A stretch of 64,000 nt of DNA. Origin: Candidatus Methylospira mobilis (GTDB lineage: Bacteria > Pseudomonadota > Gammaproteobacteria > Methylococcales > Methylococcaceae). Positions 16,987 through 31,554 of the stretch are shown piece after piece (positions within the stretch are counted from its first letter, which is position 1; each line of letters begins with the position of its first letter). The notes beneath the pieces were generated by a model that was not told the origin of the DNA, did not search any database, and was given only the letters and a program-made list of their open reading frames with translations. A program made the translations under genes and the position numbers. Location: NCBI RefSeq assembly GCF_009498235.1, contig NZ_CP044205.1:1923389-1987388 (forward strand). Direction: 5' to 3'.

Positions 16987-18437
16987 GCGACGAAATCCTG
17001 ATTAACATCACGCCGCCGGAAACCAGGGTAGCCTTTGTTGAAAACGGAGTTTTACAGGAAGTTTTGATAGAGCGCAGCAGAAAGCGCGGTCTGGTCGGCA
17101 ATATCTATAAGGGGCGCGTATGCCGGGTATTGCCCGGCATGCAGGCGGTTTTTGTTGAAATAGGGTTGGAGCGCACCGCGTTTCTGCATGTTTCCGATTT
17201 GAATCCTGCAGATCGAGTGAAAGCCGTCGGCGATGAAATCGAACGCGTGTTTCATGAGTCGCAGGAAATCGTCGTACAGGTGCTGAAAGATCCGATAGGA
17301 AGCAAAGGGGCCAGACTGACTACCGATATAGCAATCCCTTCGGTGTACCAGGTGTATATGCCGTTTGCAAAAGTTAACGGCATTTCTCAGCGGATCGAGT
17401 GCGAAAAGGAGCGCGCAAGGTTAAGAGCCTGTATCGAGGCGTTTCAGAAAGATCACGCCACTGGCGGATTTATAGCCAGAACAGCCGCAGAGGGAGTGGA
17501 CGAAGCGGTTTTGCGCGGAGACATGCTGTTTTTGCAGAAAATTTGGCACTCCATTGCGCAGCATATCAAAACAGCGCGGGTAAAAACCTTGCTGCATGAG
17601 GATTTACCGTTGGCCATGCGCGTATTACGCGACCTGAAACGATCACGGGTTGAAAAAATCAGGGTGGATTCCCGCGAGACTTATATGCACATGCGCAAGT
17701 TTGCGCGCGAGTTTGTGCCTGAAACCAGCGAACTGATCGAGCACTATGCCGGAGAGCGGCCCTTGTTCGATTTGTACAAGGTGGAGGAGGAGATTCAGCT
17801 CGCGATCGAGCGCAAGGTATCGCTGAAGTCGGGCGGTTACCTGATTATCGACCAGACCGAGGCCATGACCACGATCGACGTCAATACCGGCGCGTTTGTC
17901 GGCGGCAGAAATCTCGAAGAAACCATATTTAAAACCAACCTGGAGGCTGCCCAGGCCATAGCGCATCAACTCCGCCTCAGAAATCTCGGCGGCATTATCA
18001 TTATCGATTTTATCGATATGCTGGATTCCGGACACAAAGAGCTGGTGTTGAATGCGCTCGGTAAATCTCTGGAAAAAGATCATGCCAAAAATACCATCAG
18101 CGGGGTATCAATGCTGGGACTGGTTGAAATGACCCGTAAACGCACGCGCGAAAGCCTCGAACACGTATTGTGCGAGCCCTGTCCCAGTTGCGCCGGCCGT
18201 GGCGTATTAAAAACCGCAGAAACCGTATGCCTCGAAATTTTCAGGGAAATTATTCGCGAGGTCAGGCTTTACAATGTTCAGAATCTTCTGGTGCTGGCAT
18301 CCAATGAAGTGGTTGAGCGCCTGCTCAGCGAAGAAGCCGACACCCTTTCCGCGTTGCAGGCTTTTCTCGGCGTACACGTGAAGTTCCGCGCCGAGAGTCA
18401 ATATAACCAGGAGCAATATGATGTGGTATTGCTTTGA
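16983..18437 (+). CDS. rng: Ribonuclease G
   Basis: 484 residues, as in E. coli RNase G. It matures the 5' end of 16S rRNA and degrades some mRNAs. An N-terminal S1 domain (KGRVCRVLPGMQAVFVEIG) is followed by the catalytic DNase I-like domain (TTIDVNTGAFVGGRNLEET, IIIIDFIDML) and the zinc-link CEPCPSC. It overlaps maf by 4 bp and yhdP by 4 bp. Confidence 0.97.
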   Translation: MSDEILINITPPETRVAFVENGVLQEVLIERSRKRGLVGNIYKGRVCRVLPGMQAVFVEIGLERTAFLHVSDLNPADRVKAVGDEIERVFHESQEIVVQVLKDPIGSKGARLTTDIAIPSVYQVYMPFAKVNGISQRIECEKERARLRACIEAFQKDHATGGFIARTAAEGVDEAVLRGDMLFLQKIWHSIAQHIKTARVKTLLHEDLPLAMRVLRDLKRSRVEKIRVDSRETYMHMRKFAREFVPETSELIEHYAGERPLFDLYKVEEEIQLAIERKVSLKSGGYLIIDQTEAMTTIDVNTGAFVGGRNLEETIFKTNLEAAQAIAHQLRLRNLGGIIIIDFIDMLDSGHKELVLNALGKSLEKDHAKNTISGVSMLGLVEMTRKRTRESLEHVLCEPCPSCAGRGVLKTAETVCLEIFREIIREVRLYNVQNLLVLASNEVVERLLSEEADTLSALQAFLGVHVKFRAESQYNQEQYDVVLL

Positions 18438-21400
18438 TGCGTGAGTTGAAGTTTTCCGCAGCATGGCGATTTTTGGCCTATCTGCTTGTTGCCGTGCTGG
18501 TGTCCGGCGCCATGCTGTTGACAGCGGCAAGACTTTGGTTGTTGCCGCATATCCAAACCTACAAGCCTGAAATAGAAGCCCGACTGTCCTCAATGATACA
18601 GGAGACCTTGCAGGTTGGGGATGTATCGGCCGCCTTACACGGACTTGATCTGCGTCTGATGCTGCGGGATTGTAGCTGGATGCGCGAGGACGGCCTGCCT
18701 TCGGCTTACGATGCGCGCAGGGTAGCGGTGACGGTTGATGTGATTGCTTCCCTGTTTGCGCTGCGCCCCATCATCGGAGAGGTAGAAATCGAGGGTGTCC
18801 GGCTCATCGTACATACCCTCGCCGACGGCAGTATAGGCGTGCTGGGTATTTCGGCGAAATCGGAATCGCCTGCCTGGCTATCCACGATAAAAAATTTACG
18901 CCTGCGCGATGTAACGCTGGGTTGGCAGAACGATCAGGCGGAAATACCTCAGTATCAGGCATTTGGCAAGGCCGATATCGAGTTCCATAAGTTGGGCGAT
19001 CTGCAGCATCGACTCGCGCTGAAGTTGGACCCCGACGAGAGCATAGGCGATTCGCTCTATTTTACTACCCAGGTGCGGGGCGAATTGTTTACTCCTGCAA
19101 GCTGGCAAGGCCGTTTTTATCTGGAAGGTGTCGGAATAAAGCCGGATTTGTGGCGTAATGCGCATGTGCCGTTCAATTTGCAGGCGGGCGTGGCCGATCT
19201 CCGTTTATGGGGCGATTTTAATCGGAATAAGCTGCAATATCTGGCCGGACAGCTCGCCTTGCAGCATCCTGAGCTGAGTTACGCGGACGATAAGCTGCGA
19301 TTAGGGCGGCTTGGCGCCATTTTTAATTGGCATCAGCTTCGGGACTCGTCGGAGCTTATTGTTAAAAGACTGGCATTTGCGCCGCCTGATAAACCCGATA
19401 GCAATAATCGCTTGAGTATGCGTATGGCTATCGATGCGCAGGGAAATATTTCGCAGCTGGGCGCCGTGGCCGAGAATCTGCAGCTGGATGAAGTCAATGC
19501 CTTGACAAAAGCGGTTTCCTCAATGGATCAGCACAGCAGGTCGGTTTTGACTGCGCTATCTCCGGTCGGGCGCATTCATGATGTCAGGATGTTTTACGAT
19601 GTTTCCAGTACCGCCTGGGCGGTTTGTGGAAGTTTTAGCGATATTGGTTTTAACTCATCAGGCAAGATTCCCGGTATCAGCGACCTGAGCGGACGGCTAT
19701 GCGGAGACAACGAGCGCGGGACTTTGAATCTCGCCATAGAGGACGGGCGGGTTTTTGGTGATGAACTCTGGTCTAAGCCGCTGGCTGTCAAGGAGTTCAG
19801 TGCGCAAGTCGATTGGCTGAAAAACCAGCGGGAATTGATACTAAGCGGGCGCGATCTGGCATTCCGGCACAGGGAAAGCAAAGTACGGTTCGGTTTCGAT
19901 TATATTGCTCCGTCTGATGCGGCGCAGCTTCCCGTTCTCAACCTGCTGGGGCAGGGTGATGGTTTTCGCGCGGAACACATAGCGGAGCTTCTTCCGCTGT
20001 TCGCCATGGATAAAAATGCCGCGCAATGGCTGAACGGCGCGTTCGTATCGGGCCAGCTTAGCGATCTCAGGTTTCTATTTCGCGGGGCGGTTGAACAGTT
20101 TCCTTTCGACGGCGCCGAAGGCATCTTTGAGACTTCACTCAAGGCTTCCGGTCTGCAACTGCATTACGATCCGCACTGGCCTGATCTGCACAATGTTCAG
20201 GGCTGGCTGCTGCTCAAAAATGCCGGGTATTTTGCCGAAATAGAACAAGGTACGGTAGAAGGTTTTCCGCTGACGCCTGTGCGGGTTGCCGCGCCTGAAT
20301 ACCTGCATCATCCCTGGGTTTATGTAGAGGGCGGTTTCGGCGGAAATCTGTCCGCCATACTGGCCGCATTGGAGCGTACGCCGGAAAAGCAGCTGGTCGA
20401 TCGCCTGAACTGGTTCGGCCATCCTGCCGGACGCGCGGATTTCGACCTGAAATTACGTTTACCGTTGGATGTCGGCATAGGCGATGGCGAAGTGAATGGC
20501 CGGCTTAGCTTGAACGACGCGCATATGGATATTGATCTGAATGGCGCGTCCAGAGGCCGGTTGAGCCGGTTGACCGGTGAAATCCACTTTTCAGGAAACG
20601 ATATTACGGCGCAGGCCGTCAAGGGACAATTATTCGGCGGCCCGTTAAGCATCGGTCTGGAGCATGAAGCCGGGCGAGTAATGTTGACGGCGCAAGGACG
20701 CTTGCAGGCTGCAGAATTGGGCAAATATTTCCCGCATGCGCTGTGGTCGCATGTCAGCGGCGAGACGCCATATACACTGGACTTATCCTTTCCTGCCGCC
20801 ATTGACGCTCCCGGCGCAGCCGACGATATCCGGGTAAAGGTGCTTAGCGATCTGGTGGGCATAGAGTCGCGCCTGCCCATGCCTTTCGCTAAAAGCAGGC
20901 TGGGTGCACAGGCGTTGGCTATTGAGTGGGACAAGCTGGCGGATACACGCAGTTTGATGAATGTATTCTGGGGACAAGACAAGAAAGCAAGGTTTTATTT
21001 TGCCGATGAGCTGCAAGGGTTTGATATTTCACTAGGCGCTGCGCCGCTGCCGGCAATATCCGAACATCCGCTGCGGAGATTCCGTGCCGACTTCACTGAG
21101 TTTAATATGACGCCATGGAGCGAATTCCTGCATGGTGGCAATATTGCCGGTGGCGGCGGCTTGATGGACAATTTACCGGATAATATTCATATCAGACTGC
21201 AGAAGCTGGAATGGCAAGGGAAGGCGTACGGTCCGCTGCTGATTGATGCCGATCGCAAGGGAAATTATTGGTCGGGAGCGCTGGATACGCTGTATGGCGC
21301 AGGCCGCTTCGATTATACGCACGACAGTTTGGGCGCCGGAGCATTAAATCTTGATCTGGACAGGATAACTCTCCCGTCCGGGGCGGGGATTTCGAATGAC

Positions 21401-22297
21401 CCCATGGACCCTAGCCTGCTGCCGTCTATCAAAGCGCACAGCCGTTCGGTCGACTGGCAGGGACACGATCTGGGCGTATTGACATTGGAGGCCGAGCACT
21501 GGATGCACGGCTTGAACGTCAGCCGCTTCAAACTGCTTTCCCCTTATTCCGTCATCCAGATGCGCGGCAGTTGGATGAAGCAAGGTTCAGGCAGCGAAAC
21601 CCGTTTTTCCGGCACGCTAAACGCTGACAACCTGGGGAGCGTGATAGAAAATCTCGGTTTTACCAAGGAGGTTCGCGATACGCCGACGAAAAGCACGTTT
21701 TCGCTGGCCTGGACGGGGGGACCGCATCAGTTTACTCCGGCAACGCTGGTCGGCGATATGAGCTTTTCATTGGGACGGGGCAGTCTGCTGAATATCGATC
21801 CGGGTTTGGGCCGCGCAGCTATATTGTTGAATCTGGATACGTTGAGACGTTTACTACTGTTCGACTTTAAGGATTTGTTCGGACAAGGGCTTACCTACGA
21901 CAGCATACGCGGTAAATATCGCTTCGAACACGGTCAGGCGGTAACGCAGAAACTGTTGATCGATGCTGTGGTGGCGGAAATCGCGATCAGCGGCAGGGTA
22001 GGGCTGGTAGCGCGCGATTTCGATCAGCGAGTGGATGTCATGCCGCATGCATTGGCCGCCCTGCCTTTTGCCGGCGCTTTGGTGCCCGGCGTGGTGGTGG
22101 GAACGGCTGTGAATATGGCGGAATTTCTGGCAGGAAAGGATGAGGCGAGTTTGACCAGCAATCATTATGTAATCAAGGGGAGCTGGGATAACCCCAAGGT
22201 TTACCGGGCGGAGGGCAGTTTGCCGATCGATATGCTGGGTAGAGCATGGAGCGATTTGAAAGAAGTTTCTGGTTTTGGAAAACAGGAAGAAAAATAA
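18434..22297 (+). CDS. yhdP: YhdP-family AsmA-like lipid-transport protein
   Basis: 1287 residues, close to E. coli YhdP (1266). One N-terminal transmembrane helix (about residues 13-35) anchors a very long periplasmic beta-rich region without other helices. YhdP and its relatives bridge the inner and outer membranes and carry phospholipid. The family assignment rests on length, topology, the AsmA-like C-terminus (RVGLVARDFDQRVDVMPHA and LAGKDEASLTSNHYVIKGSW) and the conserved order rng-yhdP-nitrilase-tldD. Confidence 0.93.
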   Translation: MMRELKFSAAWRFLAYLLVAVLVSGAMLLTAARLWLLPHIQTYKPEIEARLSSMIQETLQVGDVSAALHGLDLRLMLRDCSWMREDGLPSAYDARRVAVTVDVIASLFALRPIIGEVEIEGVRLIVHTLADGSIGVLGISAKSESPAWLSTIKNLRLRDVTLGWQNDQAEIPQYQAFGKADIEFHKLGDLQHRLALKLDPDESIGDSLYFTTQVRGELFTPASWQGRFYLEGVGIKPDLWRNAHVPFNLQAGVADLRLWGDFNRNKLQYLAGQLALQHPELSYADDKLRLGRLGAIFNWHQLRDSSELIVKRLAFAPPDKPDSNNRLSMRMAIDAQGNISQLGAVAENLQLDEVNALTKAVSSMDQHSRSVLTALSPVGRIHDVRMFYDVSSTAWAVCGSFSDIGFNSSGKIPGISDLSGRLCGDNERGTLNLAIEDGRVFGDELWSKPLAVKEFSAQVDWLKNQRELILSGRDLAFRHRESKVRFGFDYIAPSDAAQLPVLNLLGQGDGFRAEHIAELLPLFAMDKNAAQWLNGAFVSGQLSDLRFLFRGAVEQFPFDGAEGIFETSLKASGLQLHYDPHWPDLHNVQGWLLLKNAGYFAEIEQGTVEGFPLTPVRVAAPEYLHHPWVYVEGGFGGNLSAILAALERTPEKQLVDRLNWFGHPAGRADFDLKLRLPLDVGIGDGEVNGRLSLNDAHMDIDLNGASRGRLSRLTGEIHFSGNDITAQAVKGQLFGGPLSIGLEHEAGRVMLTAQGRLQAAELGKYFPHALWSHVSGETPYTLDLSFPAAIDAPGAADDIRVKVLSDLVGIESRLPMPFAKSRLGAQALAIEWDKLADTRSLMNVFWGQDKKARFYFADELQGFDISLGAAPLPAISEHPLRRFRADFTEFNMTPWSEFLHGGNIAGGGGLMDNLPDNIHIRLQKLEWQGKAYGPLLIDADRKGNYWSGALDTLYGAGRFDYTHDSLGAGALNLDLDRITLPSGAGISNDPMDPSLLPSIKAHSRSVDWQGHDLGVLTLEAEHWMHGLNVSRFKLLSPYSVIQMRGSWMKQGSGSETRFSGTLNADNLGSVIENLGFTKEVRDTPTKSTFSLAWTGGPHQFTPATLVGDMSFSLGRGSLLNIDPGLGRAAILLNLDTLRRLLLFDFKDLFGQGLTYDSIRGKYRFEHGQAVTQKLLIDAVVAEIAISGRVGLVARDFDQRVDVMPHALAALPFAGALVPGVVVGTAVNMAEFLAGKDEASLTSNHYVIKGSWDNPKVYRAEGSLPIDMLGRAWSDLKEVSGFGKQEEK

Positions 22298-22299
22298 AG

Positions 22300-23121
22300 A
22301 TGAAAAAATTTAGCTGCGCCTCGATACAAATGATTTCTTCGGATGATGTGAATGCAAATTTGAGAGAAGCGGGAGAACTGATAGAAAAAGCCGCGCATGG
22401 CGGTGCTTCGCTGGTGGTTTTGCCGGAGAATTTTGCGTTGATGGGCGAAACGGAAAGCGCAAAGCTGGCAATAGCCGAGCCGGAGGGACAGGGGCCGATT
22501 CAGGCGTTTCTGGCGAAAACGGCAAAAGATACCGGTGTATGGATAGTCGGAGGCACCGTACCCTTACAAGCGGAACACGGCAAGGTCTATGCTTCTTCTC
22601 TGGTGATCGACAATCAGGGCAAGCAGGTGGCGCGCTACGATAAAATTCATCTTTTCGACGTGGATGTTCCTGGCACCAACGAGCAGTATCGGGAGTCCAA
22701 TACTATAGCGGCAGGCGACAATCCCCTGGTTGTTTCGACGCCTTTCGGAATGCTCGGCGTTGTAATTTGCTATGATTTGCGCTTTCCCGAGCTGTTTCGT
22801 TCCATGTCGCGCAATGGCCTGGATCTGTTGGCGATACCGTCCGCTTTTACCGCGAAGACCGGGCATGCGCATTGGGATGTATTGATACGGGCGCGCTCCA
22901 TTGAAAACCTGTGCTATACGATAGCCTCCAACCAAGGCGGGCGGCATGGCAATGGCCGCGAAACTTACGGACATAGCATGGTCGTAGATCCGTGGGGCAA
23001 TGTCTTGAACAGCCTGGGGCAAGGCGCCGGCGTCGTACTGGGCGAAATTGATACCGATCAGACCCGGCGTACGCGTGATGCATTCCCGGTATTGCAGCAC
23101 AGACGATTAGTGAACTGCTGA
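22300..23121 (+). CDS. Nitrilase-family carbon-nitrogen hydrolase (Nit1/omega-amidase type)
   Basis: 273 residues from ATG 22300, two bases after the yhdP stop; the longer frame starting inside yhdP is rejected. The catalytic triad of the nitrilase superfamily is visible: Glu in LVVLPENFAL, Lys in YDKIHLFDVD and Cys in VVICYDLRFPELFR. The DVDVPG segment is typical of Nit1-like enzymes, which repair deaminated glutathione or act as omega-amidases. The location between yhdP and tldD is conserved in pseudomonads and relatives. Confidence 0.93.
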   Translation: MKKFSCASIQMISSDDVNANLREAGELIEKAAHGGASLVVLPENFALMGETESAKLAIAEPEGQGPIQAFLAKTAKDTGVWIVGGTVPLQAEHGKVYASSLVIDNQGKQVARYDKIHLFDVDVPGTNEQYRESNTIAAGDNPLVVSTPFGMLGVVICYDLRFPELFRSMSRNGLDLLAIPSAFTAKTGHAHWDVLIRARSIENLCYTIASNQGGRHGNGRETYGHSMVVDPWGNVLNSLGQGAGVVLGEIDTDQTRRTRDAFPVLQHRRLVNC

Positions 23122-23145
23122 TAGCGAATCAACCATTAAAAATTT

Positions 23146-24594
23146 ATGACTGCCAATATTCTTGAAAAAGCGAGCCGGCTTCTGCTGGCGCCAGCGGAAA
23201 TCAGCCTGATCAACCTGGAGGGTTGCATGGGCAGTCTGATGGGGACTGCCATTGATGCCGGCGATATTTACCTGCAAACCAGTTATCAAGAGTCCTGGGT
23301 ACTCGAAGACGGTATCGTAAAGGATGCCAGTTTCAATATCGAGCAAGGCGTAGGTATACGCGCCATCTCAGGCGAGAAAACAGGTTTCTCCTATAGCGAT
23401 GAAATCACTCATCAGGCCTTGCTGGAGGCGGCGCGTAATGCGCGCGCGATTGCCGCGGGTAATCAGGACGGCCGTTTTGCCTGTAAGACCAGCCATGTGG
23501 AGGCAGCGCGCTATAATGATCTCGATCCGCTCGGTTCGTTAACCGAGCTGGAAAAAATAGATTTGTTGCGCCGTCTCGATCGCGAAACGCGCGCATTGGA
23601 TCATCGCGTGGAACAGGTGATCGTCAGTTTGTCGGGGTCGTATGATGTGATACTCATCATCAACGATCTAGGGTTGTTGCAAGCGGATATCCGGCCTTTG
23701 GTGCGTTTGAACGTCAGTGTTATCGTCAACGACAACGGCAAACGCGAGCATGCCAGCTACGGCGGCGGCGCCAGAACCGATTACGGTTATTTTCTTGAGG
23801 CCGATCGTGCCTCGGCCTATGCCGTGGAGTCCGTCCGACAAGCGCTTGTCAACCTGGAGGCTGTCGATGCGCCGGCCGGGACTATGACTGTGGTGCTGGG
23901 ACCAGGCTGGCCTGGAATTCTGCTGCACGAAGCCATCGGTCACGGACTGGAAGGCGATTTCAACCGTAAAGGCTCCTCCGCGTTTACCGGCCGCATCGGT
24001 CAGCGCGTCGCTTCGCCGCTATGTACGATAGTCGACGACGGCACCTTGATCGGACGCAGAGGGTCGCTGAATTTCGACGATGAAGGCACTCAGGCCCAGC
24101 GTACCGTCCTGATAGAAGACGGCATACTGCAGGGTTATATGCAGGACCGGCTGAATGCCAGATTGATGGGCGTACCCGTGACCGGAAACGGCCGCCGCGA
24201 ATCGTATGCGCACCTGCCGATGCCGCGCATGACCAATACCTATATGCTGGCCGGCGCTCACGATCCTGCCGAAATACTGGCTTCGGTCGACAAGGGGCTG
24301 TATGCGCGCAGCTTCGGCGGCGGGCAGGTGGACATCACTTCCGGCAAGTTCGTTTTCTCCGCAAGTGAAGCGTATTTGATAGAAAACGGAAAATTGACGC
24401 GTCCGGTGAAAGGCGCTACCTTAATCGGTAACGGGCCGGATGTGCTGACGCGCGTCAGCATGGTCGGTAACGACCTGGAAATGGATCCCGGCGTGGGAAG
24501 CTGCGGTAAGGGTGGGCAAAGCGTACCCGTCGGCGTCGGGCAGCCGACGCTGAGAGTGGATGGGTTGACGGTTGGCGGAACACAGGTTGAATAG
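23146..24594 (+). CDS. tldD: Metalloprotease TldD
   Basis: 482 residues, as in E. coli (481). The zinc motif [11 protein letters not shown] (HExxxH type) is present, as are typical [10 protein letters not shown] and [15 protein letters not shown] segments. TldD forms a heterodimer with TldE/PmbA that digests unfolded peptides and processes microcins and CcdA. TldE is not in this window. Confidence 0.97.
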   Translation: MTANILEKASRLLLAPAEISLINLEGCMGSLMGTAIDAGDIYLQTSYQESWVLEDGIVKDASFNIEQGVGIRAISGEKTGFSYSDEITHQALLEAARNARAIAAGNQDGRFACKTSHVEAARYNDLDPLGSLTELEKIDLLRRLDRETRALDHRVEQVIVSLSGSYDVILIINDLGLLQADIRPLVRLNVSVIVNDNGKREHASYGGGARTDYGYFLEADRASAYAVESVRQALVNLEAVDAPAGTMTVVLGPGWPGILLHEAIGHGLEGDFNRKGSSAFTGRIGQRVASPLCTIVDDGTLIGRRGSLNFDDEGTQAQRTVLIEDGILQGYMQDRLNARLMGVPVTGNGRRESYAHLPMPRMTNTYMLAGAHDPAEILASVDKGLYARSFGGGQVDITSGKFVFSASEAYLIENGKLTRPVKGATLIGNGPDVLTRVSMVGNDLEMDPGVGSCGKGGQSVPVGVGQPTLRVDGLTVGGTQVE

Positions 24595-24671
24595 AGGGTA
24601 TTGTCCCGCTATTCAGATTGCGCGATAATTTCCCGTTTTTTAGCGGCTATCTGCTTGTTTAAAGGTGTTTC

Positions 24672-25052
24672 ATGCTGACCACTTTATTGAAGGCCAAATT
24701 ACACAGGGCGCGGGTTACGCACTCGGTGCTGGAGTACGAGGGGTCCTGCGCCATTGATGGGGCATTGCTGGATCTGTCGGGTATCAGGGAATATGAGCAG
24801 ATTCATATCTACAATGTGAACAACGGCGCGCGCTTTATCACCTATGCCATACGCGCGGAAAAAGGTTCCGGAATTATTTCCGTAAACGGAGCCGCGGCTC
24901 GCCATGCCGCACCCAACGACATAGTCATCATCTGCGCTTACGCCGCGTTTGACCGGAACGAACTGGATGCTTTCAAACCGGCGCTGATTTACGTCAACCA
25001 ACAGAACCGGGTGATTAGAGTCGGCGACTCCATTCCGGAGCAGCAGCCTTGA
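24672..25052 (+). CDS. panD: Aspartate 1-decarboxylase precursor
   Basis: 126 residues, the standard length. It makes beta-alanine for pantothenate. The self-cleavage site Gly24-Ser25 lies in YEGSCAID, which gives the pyruvoyl active site. Lys9 and Tyr58-region motifs ([22 protein letters not shown]) match the family. It stands alone 77 bp after tldD. Confidence 0.97.
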   Translation: MLTTLLKAKLHRARVTHSVLEYEGSCAIDGALLDLSGIREYEQIHIYNVNNGARFITYAIRAEKGSGIISVNGAAARHAAPNDIVIICAYAAFDRNELDAFKPALIYVNQQNRVIRVGDSIPEQQP

Positions 25053-25121
25053 TAGCGGTTTAGCGGTTTTCGATTCGCGGATTGGCGGGCGGTACTGAAA
25101 AAACGGACTCTGAAGCGACCA

Positions 25122-26555
25122 GTGATACACATCAACCGTACCGCTAACTGTAAAAAAGGCTTTACCGGTTTTGTGAAGACGCTTGCCATTGGATGTGGGG
25201 CGGGGGCTGTTGTCGCTGGTTGTTCGCTCGTCGGAAAAACGGTAAGCCTGCCCGTAGACGCCACTCAGGCGGTTCTTTCCGGTTTTTCCGCAACCAAGCC
25301 GTTTGATCAGGTGGATCTGCAGGACAGTTTATTGCGGTTTGCCGACGATTTCATGAATACCGTAACGTTGACGGCGGAGAAGCTGCAACAGAATGGCAAG
25401 CCCGTCAGCCGTGATGAACAGATACTCGTCAAGTACATATTCTCTTCCAACATGCTTGCCCTTGCAACCGGAGCGAATTCCATCGCCAACCTGGTGAATA
25501 TCGTCGTGTTTGTGGCAATCTCCCGTTCCAGGGTAGAAGATTACTGGCTGCCAAAAGTCTATGGCGATTCGGCTATGTCCATGCTTGAGGTTCTCCGCGA
25601 GCGCGAACAGCAAATCTGGACTCTGGCAGACCAGGTTCTGCAGTCCGCGCAACAGGCCGAACTCAGGGAGGCGCTCGATCTATGGCGTAAGGGACACCCT
25701 TCCGCATCGGACGGAGTGGGCGGGTTCGCCAGTCTCTCTCTGGTTAACGAGGTCATCAATTCCAGCACCAGATCGAAAGCATCCTCTTCTTCGGGCTCCA
25801 ACGTTTTCGCCCTGCTGAATATGGATCCTCTTGCCAGTCTTGACCCTGCTACGCGCGAATTGACCGAAACCAGACTGTTTGCCGAGCGCGCCTTGTTCAT
25901 CGGTCAGCGCATGCCGTTATTGATAGAATGGCAAATGGAATTGCTCGCCTCGCGCACGCTCAAGAACCCCGAAGTCGGGCAGCTGTTGTCGGGTACTACC
26001 CTGATCGCCGAAGCGGGAGACAGGTTGAGCCGGACTGTTGAACAGCTGCCCTCGTTTATCAGCGCCGAGCGGGAAAAGCTGGTCGCGGTGCTGCATTCGG
26101 AAAAACGCGGGCTTGGCGAGCTGTCCAGGCAAGTCGGTCAGGCCATGGGAGAGGGGGCAAAGATGGCCGACTCTACCGATAAAGCGCTGCAAAGCTATAA
26201 CGCCATTATTACGCAGATGGAAAAATGGCCTGACGATCCCTCATCCGAGCCTTTCCGAATCAATGATTACGCTACGGCAGCGGTAGAAATCAGCCAGATG
26301 TCACAGCGACTTAACGAACTGTTGCTTACGCTCCAAACCAGCCTTGATCCAGCCAATCTTGAAAGAGTTTCAACCATTGCGGATAGCCTGACCAAGCAGG
26401 CCCAGCAACGAAGCGAACAGGTTGTGGACTATGCGTTTCGTAAAGCCATCCTGTTTGTCGCGATCGGTTCTATAATTTTTTGTCTATCGTTGTTGGCTAG
26501 CGCACTGCTATATAAGTACCTTTCAGCGAAGCAGATGGGCCGCGTCCGTGTTTGA
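25122..26555 (+). CDS. Lipoprotein-like membrane protein with coiled coils
   Basis: 477 residues if it starts at GTG 25122, which gives a signal peptide ending in the lipobox VAGC with Cys34. The bulk is predicted helical with a hydrophobic segment near residue 110 (ANLVNIVVFVAI) and long amphipathic heptad-like stretches (about 280-440). A C-terminal transmembrane helix (about 447-470, FVAIGSIIFCLSLLASALL) is followed by a basic tail. An N-terminal lipid anchor together with a C-terminal transmembrane helix is unusual. The middle recalls methyl-accepting or phage tape-measure style coiled coils, but no signalling domain was recognised. Function unknown. Confidence 0.7.
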   Translation: MIHINRTANCKKGFTGFVKTLAIGCGAGAVVAGCSLVGKTVSLPVDATQAVLSGFSATKPFDQVDLQDSLLRFADDFMNTVTLTAEKLQQNGKPVSRDEQILVKYIFSSNMLALATGANSIANLVNIVVFVAISRSRVEDYWLPKVYGDSAMSMLEVLREREQQIWTLADQVLQSAQQAELREALDLWRKGHPSASDGVGGFASLSLVNEVINSSTRSKASSSSGSNVFALLNMDPLASLDPATRELTETRLFAERALFIGQRMPLLIEWQMELLASRTLKNPEVGQLLSGTTLIAEAGDRLSRTVEQLPSFISAEREKLVAVLHSEKRGLGELSRQVGQAMGEGAKMADSTDKALQSYNAIITQMEKWPDDPSSEPFRINDYATAAVEISQMSQRLNELLLTLQTSLDPANLERVSTIADSLTKQAQQRSEQVVDYAFRKAILFVAIGSIIFCLSLLASALLYKYLSAKQMGRVRV

Positions 26556-30237
<3,682 letters not shown>

Positions 30238-30468
30238 GCATTGGTTTATTGAGGTTTTAACTGATTCCATCCGGTATTTGAAGCGCGTAGAGCACTTGTC
30301 TGTTGCTGTTTCAGGAATATAAACGGGCAGATCACAGCCGAAAAGATTCATGAGTTAATTTGGGGGAGACGAACGCAATCCAACGAAGCCAATTATTTCC
30401 AGCGATGACTCGAATATCGATGTTCCTATAACCTATTTACTCGAAACCGCCAACACAAAACCGATAGT

Positions 30469-31206
30469 ATGAAACCCATCCCTATTACTGATCTGAGCCA
30501 CCTGTTGGAAAATAATCTGCGCTGGGCCAGAGAGACCTCGGCCGCCGTCCCTGATTTTTTTGAAAGCACCACCCTCATGCAAGCACCCAAATACCTTTGG
30601 ATCGGATGCTCGGACAGCCGTGTGCCCGCAACCCAGGTGACAGGCCTGAATCCGGGTGAAATATTCGAGCATCGCAATATAGGCAATGTGGTAGTTCATA
30701 CCGACCTGAACTGCTTGTCGGTCACCCAGTACGCAATCGACATACTGAAGGTCGAGCACATACTTGTGGTTGGACATTACGGCTGTGGCGGCGTATCTGC
30801 AGCGCTTGACGGAGAATCTCACGGACTGGTCGATAACTGGTTGCGCCATATCCAGGATGTGATCAGTCACCACGAGGATTGGATGATCAATCAACCGGAT
30901 TTCGATATTCGCTGGAAAGCGCTTTGCGAATTTAATGTAATAGAGCAGGTTCGTAATATAGCGCGCACGACCATAGTGGGCCATGCCTGGCGGCGTTGCC
31001 AGAATCTAAAGGTTCACGGATGGATTTATGGAGTTAATGACGGTCTGATAAAAGACTTGAACGTTACCCTGGATCGGCTTTCGAATATCGACAGCGCCGT
31101 TGTTTCGGCTATCGAGCAATCGTATGCTCGTCACGCTTCTGATTATGGTCTGATAAGCGCATGCGGCAGATCCACGTTGATGGATGCAGAAGTCAATCCG
31201 GATTAA
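30469..31206 (+). CDS. can: Beta-class carbonic anhydrase (copy 2)
   Basis: 245 residues. It has the same zinc site as copy 1: Cys47 in WIGCSDSRVPA and HYGCGG, with EHRNIGNVVVHTDLN. The two proteins share most residues over the first 215 positions and diverge in the C-terminal tail, which is shorter here. It converts CO2 and bicarbonate in the cytoplasm. A homologue of the small four-Cys exported protein follows 348 bp downstream on the same strand, reversing the gene order of copy 1. Confidence 0.95.
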   Translation: MKPIPITDLSHLLENNLRWARETSAAVPDFFESTTLMQAPKYLWIGCSDSRVPATQVTGLNPGEIFEHRNIGNVVVHTDLNCLSVTQYAIDILKVEHILVVGHYGCGGVSAALDGESHGLVDNWLRHIQDVISHHEDWMINQPDFDIRWKALCEFNVIEQVRNIARTTIVGHAWRRCQNLKVHGWIYGVNDGLIKDLNVTLDRLSNIDSAVVSAIEQSYARHASDYGLISACGRSTLMDAEVNPD

Positions 31207-31554
31207 CCTTAAGTTTGTTATTGAGTCTGATGCTCCAATAAAGTCATTTTTAGTTTTTATTTGGCGAAATAGTCGGTTCGGGCCGCAAATCGCGACGAAC
31301 AAACGCATACTCGTTTACTGCCGGGGCATGACGGAATTCAGACTCCATGAATGGGATTCGGTGTAACGTCTCTGTCCGCTGGATGCCGGCTGAAGGCTGC
31401 TCAGCAAAATTTTGCCGGAGCCGCGCTTTGAGGGTATGCAATGCCCTGTGTTTTGTGTCAGAATTCTTCGGCTGTGTGCCTATATGCAGCCTAACTCTGT
31501 CGCGGATCCGCCGCAGAAAATTTTAACTGTTTAATTTGAAAGGTGTGTGATTAT
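31207..31554. other. Intergenic stretch, no gene recognised
   Basis: About 350 bp between the second carbonic anhydrase and the second four-Cys protein. Only short frames without family resemblance are seen. The length suggests that the downstream gene has its own promoter, although none was pinned down. Confidence 0.35.
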
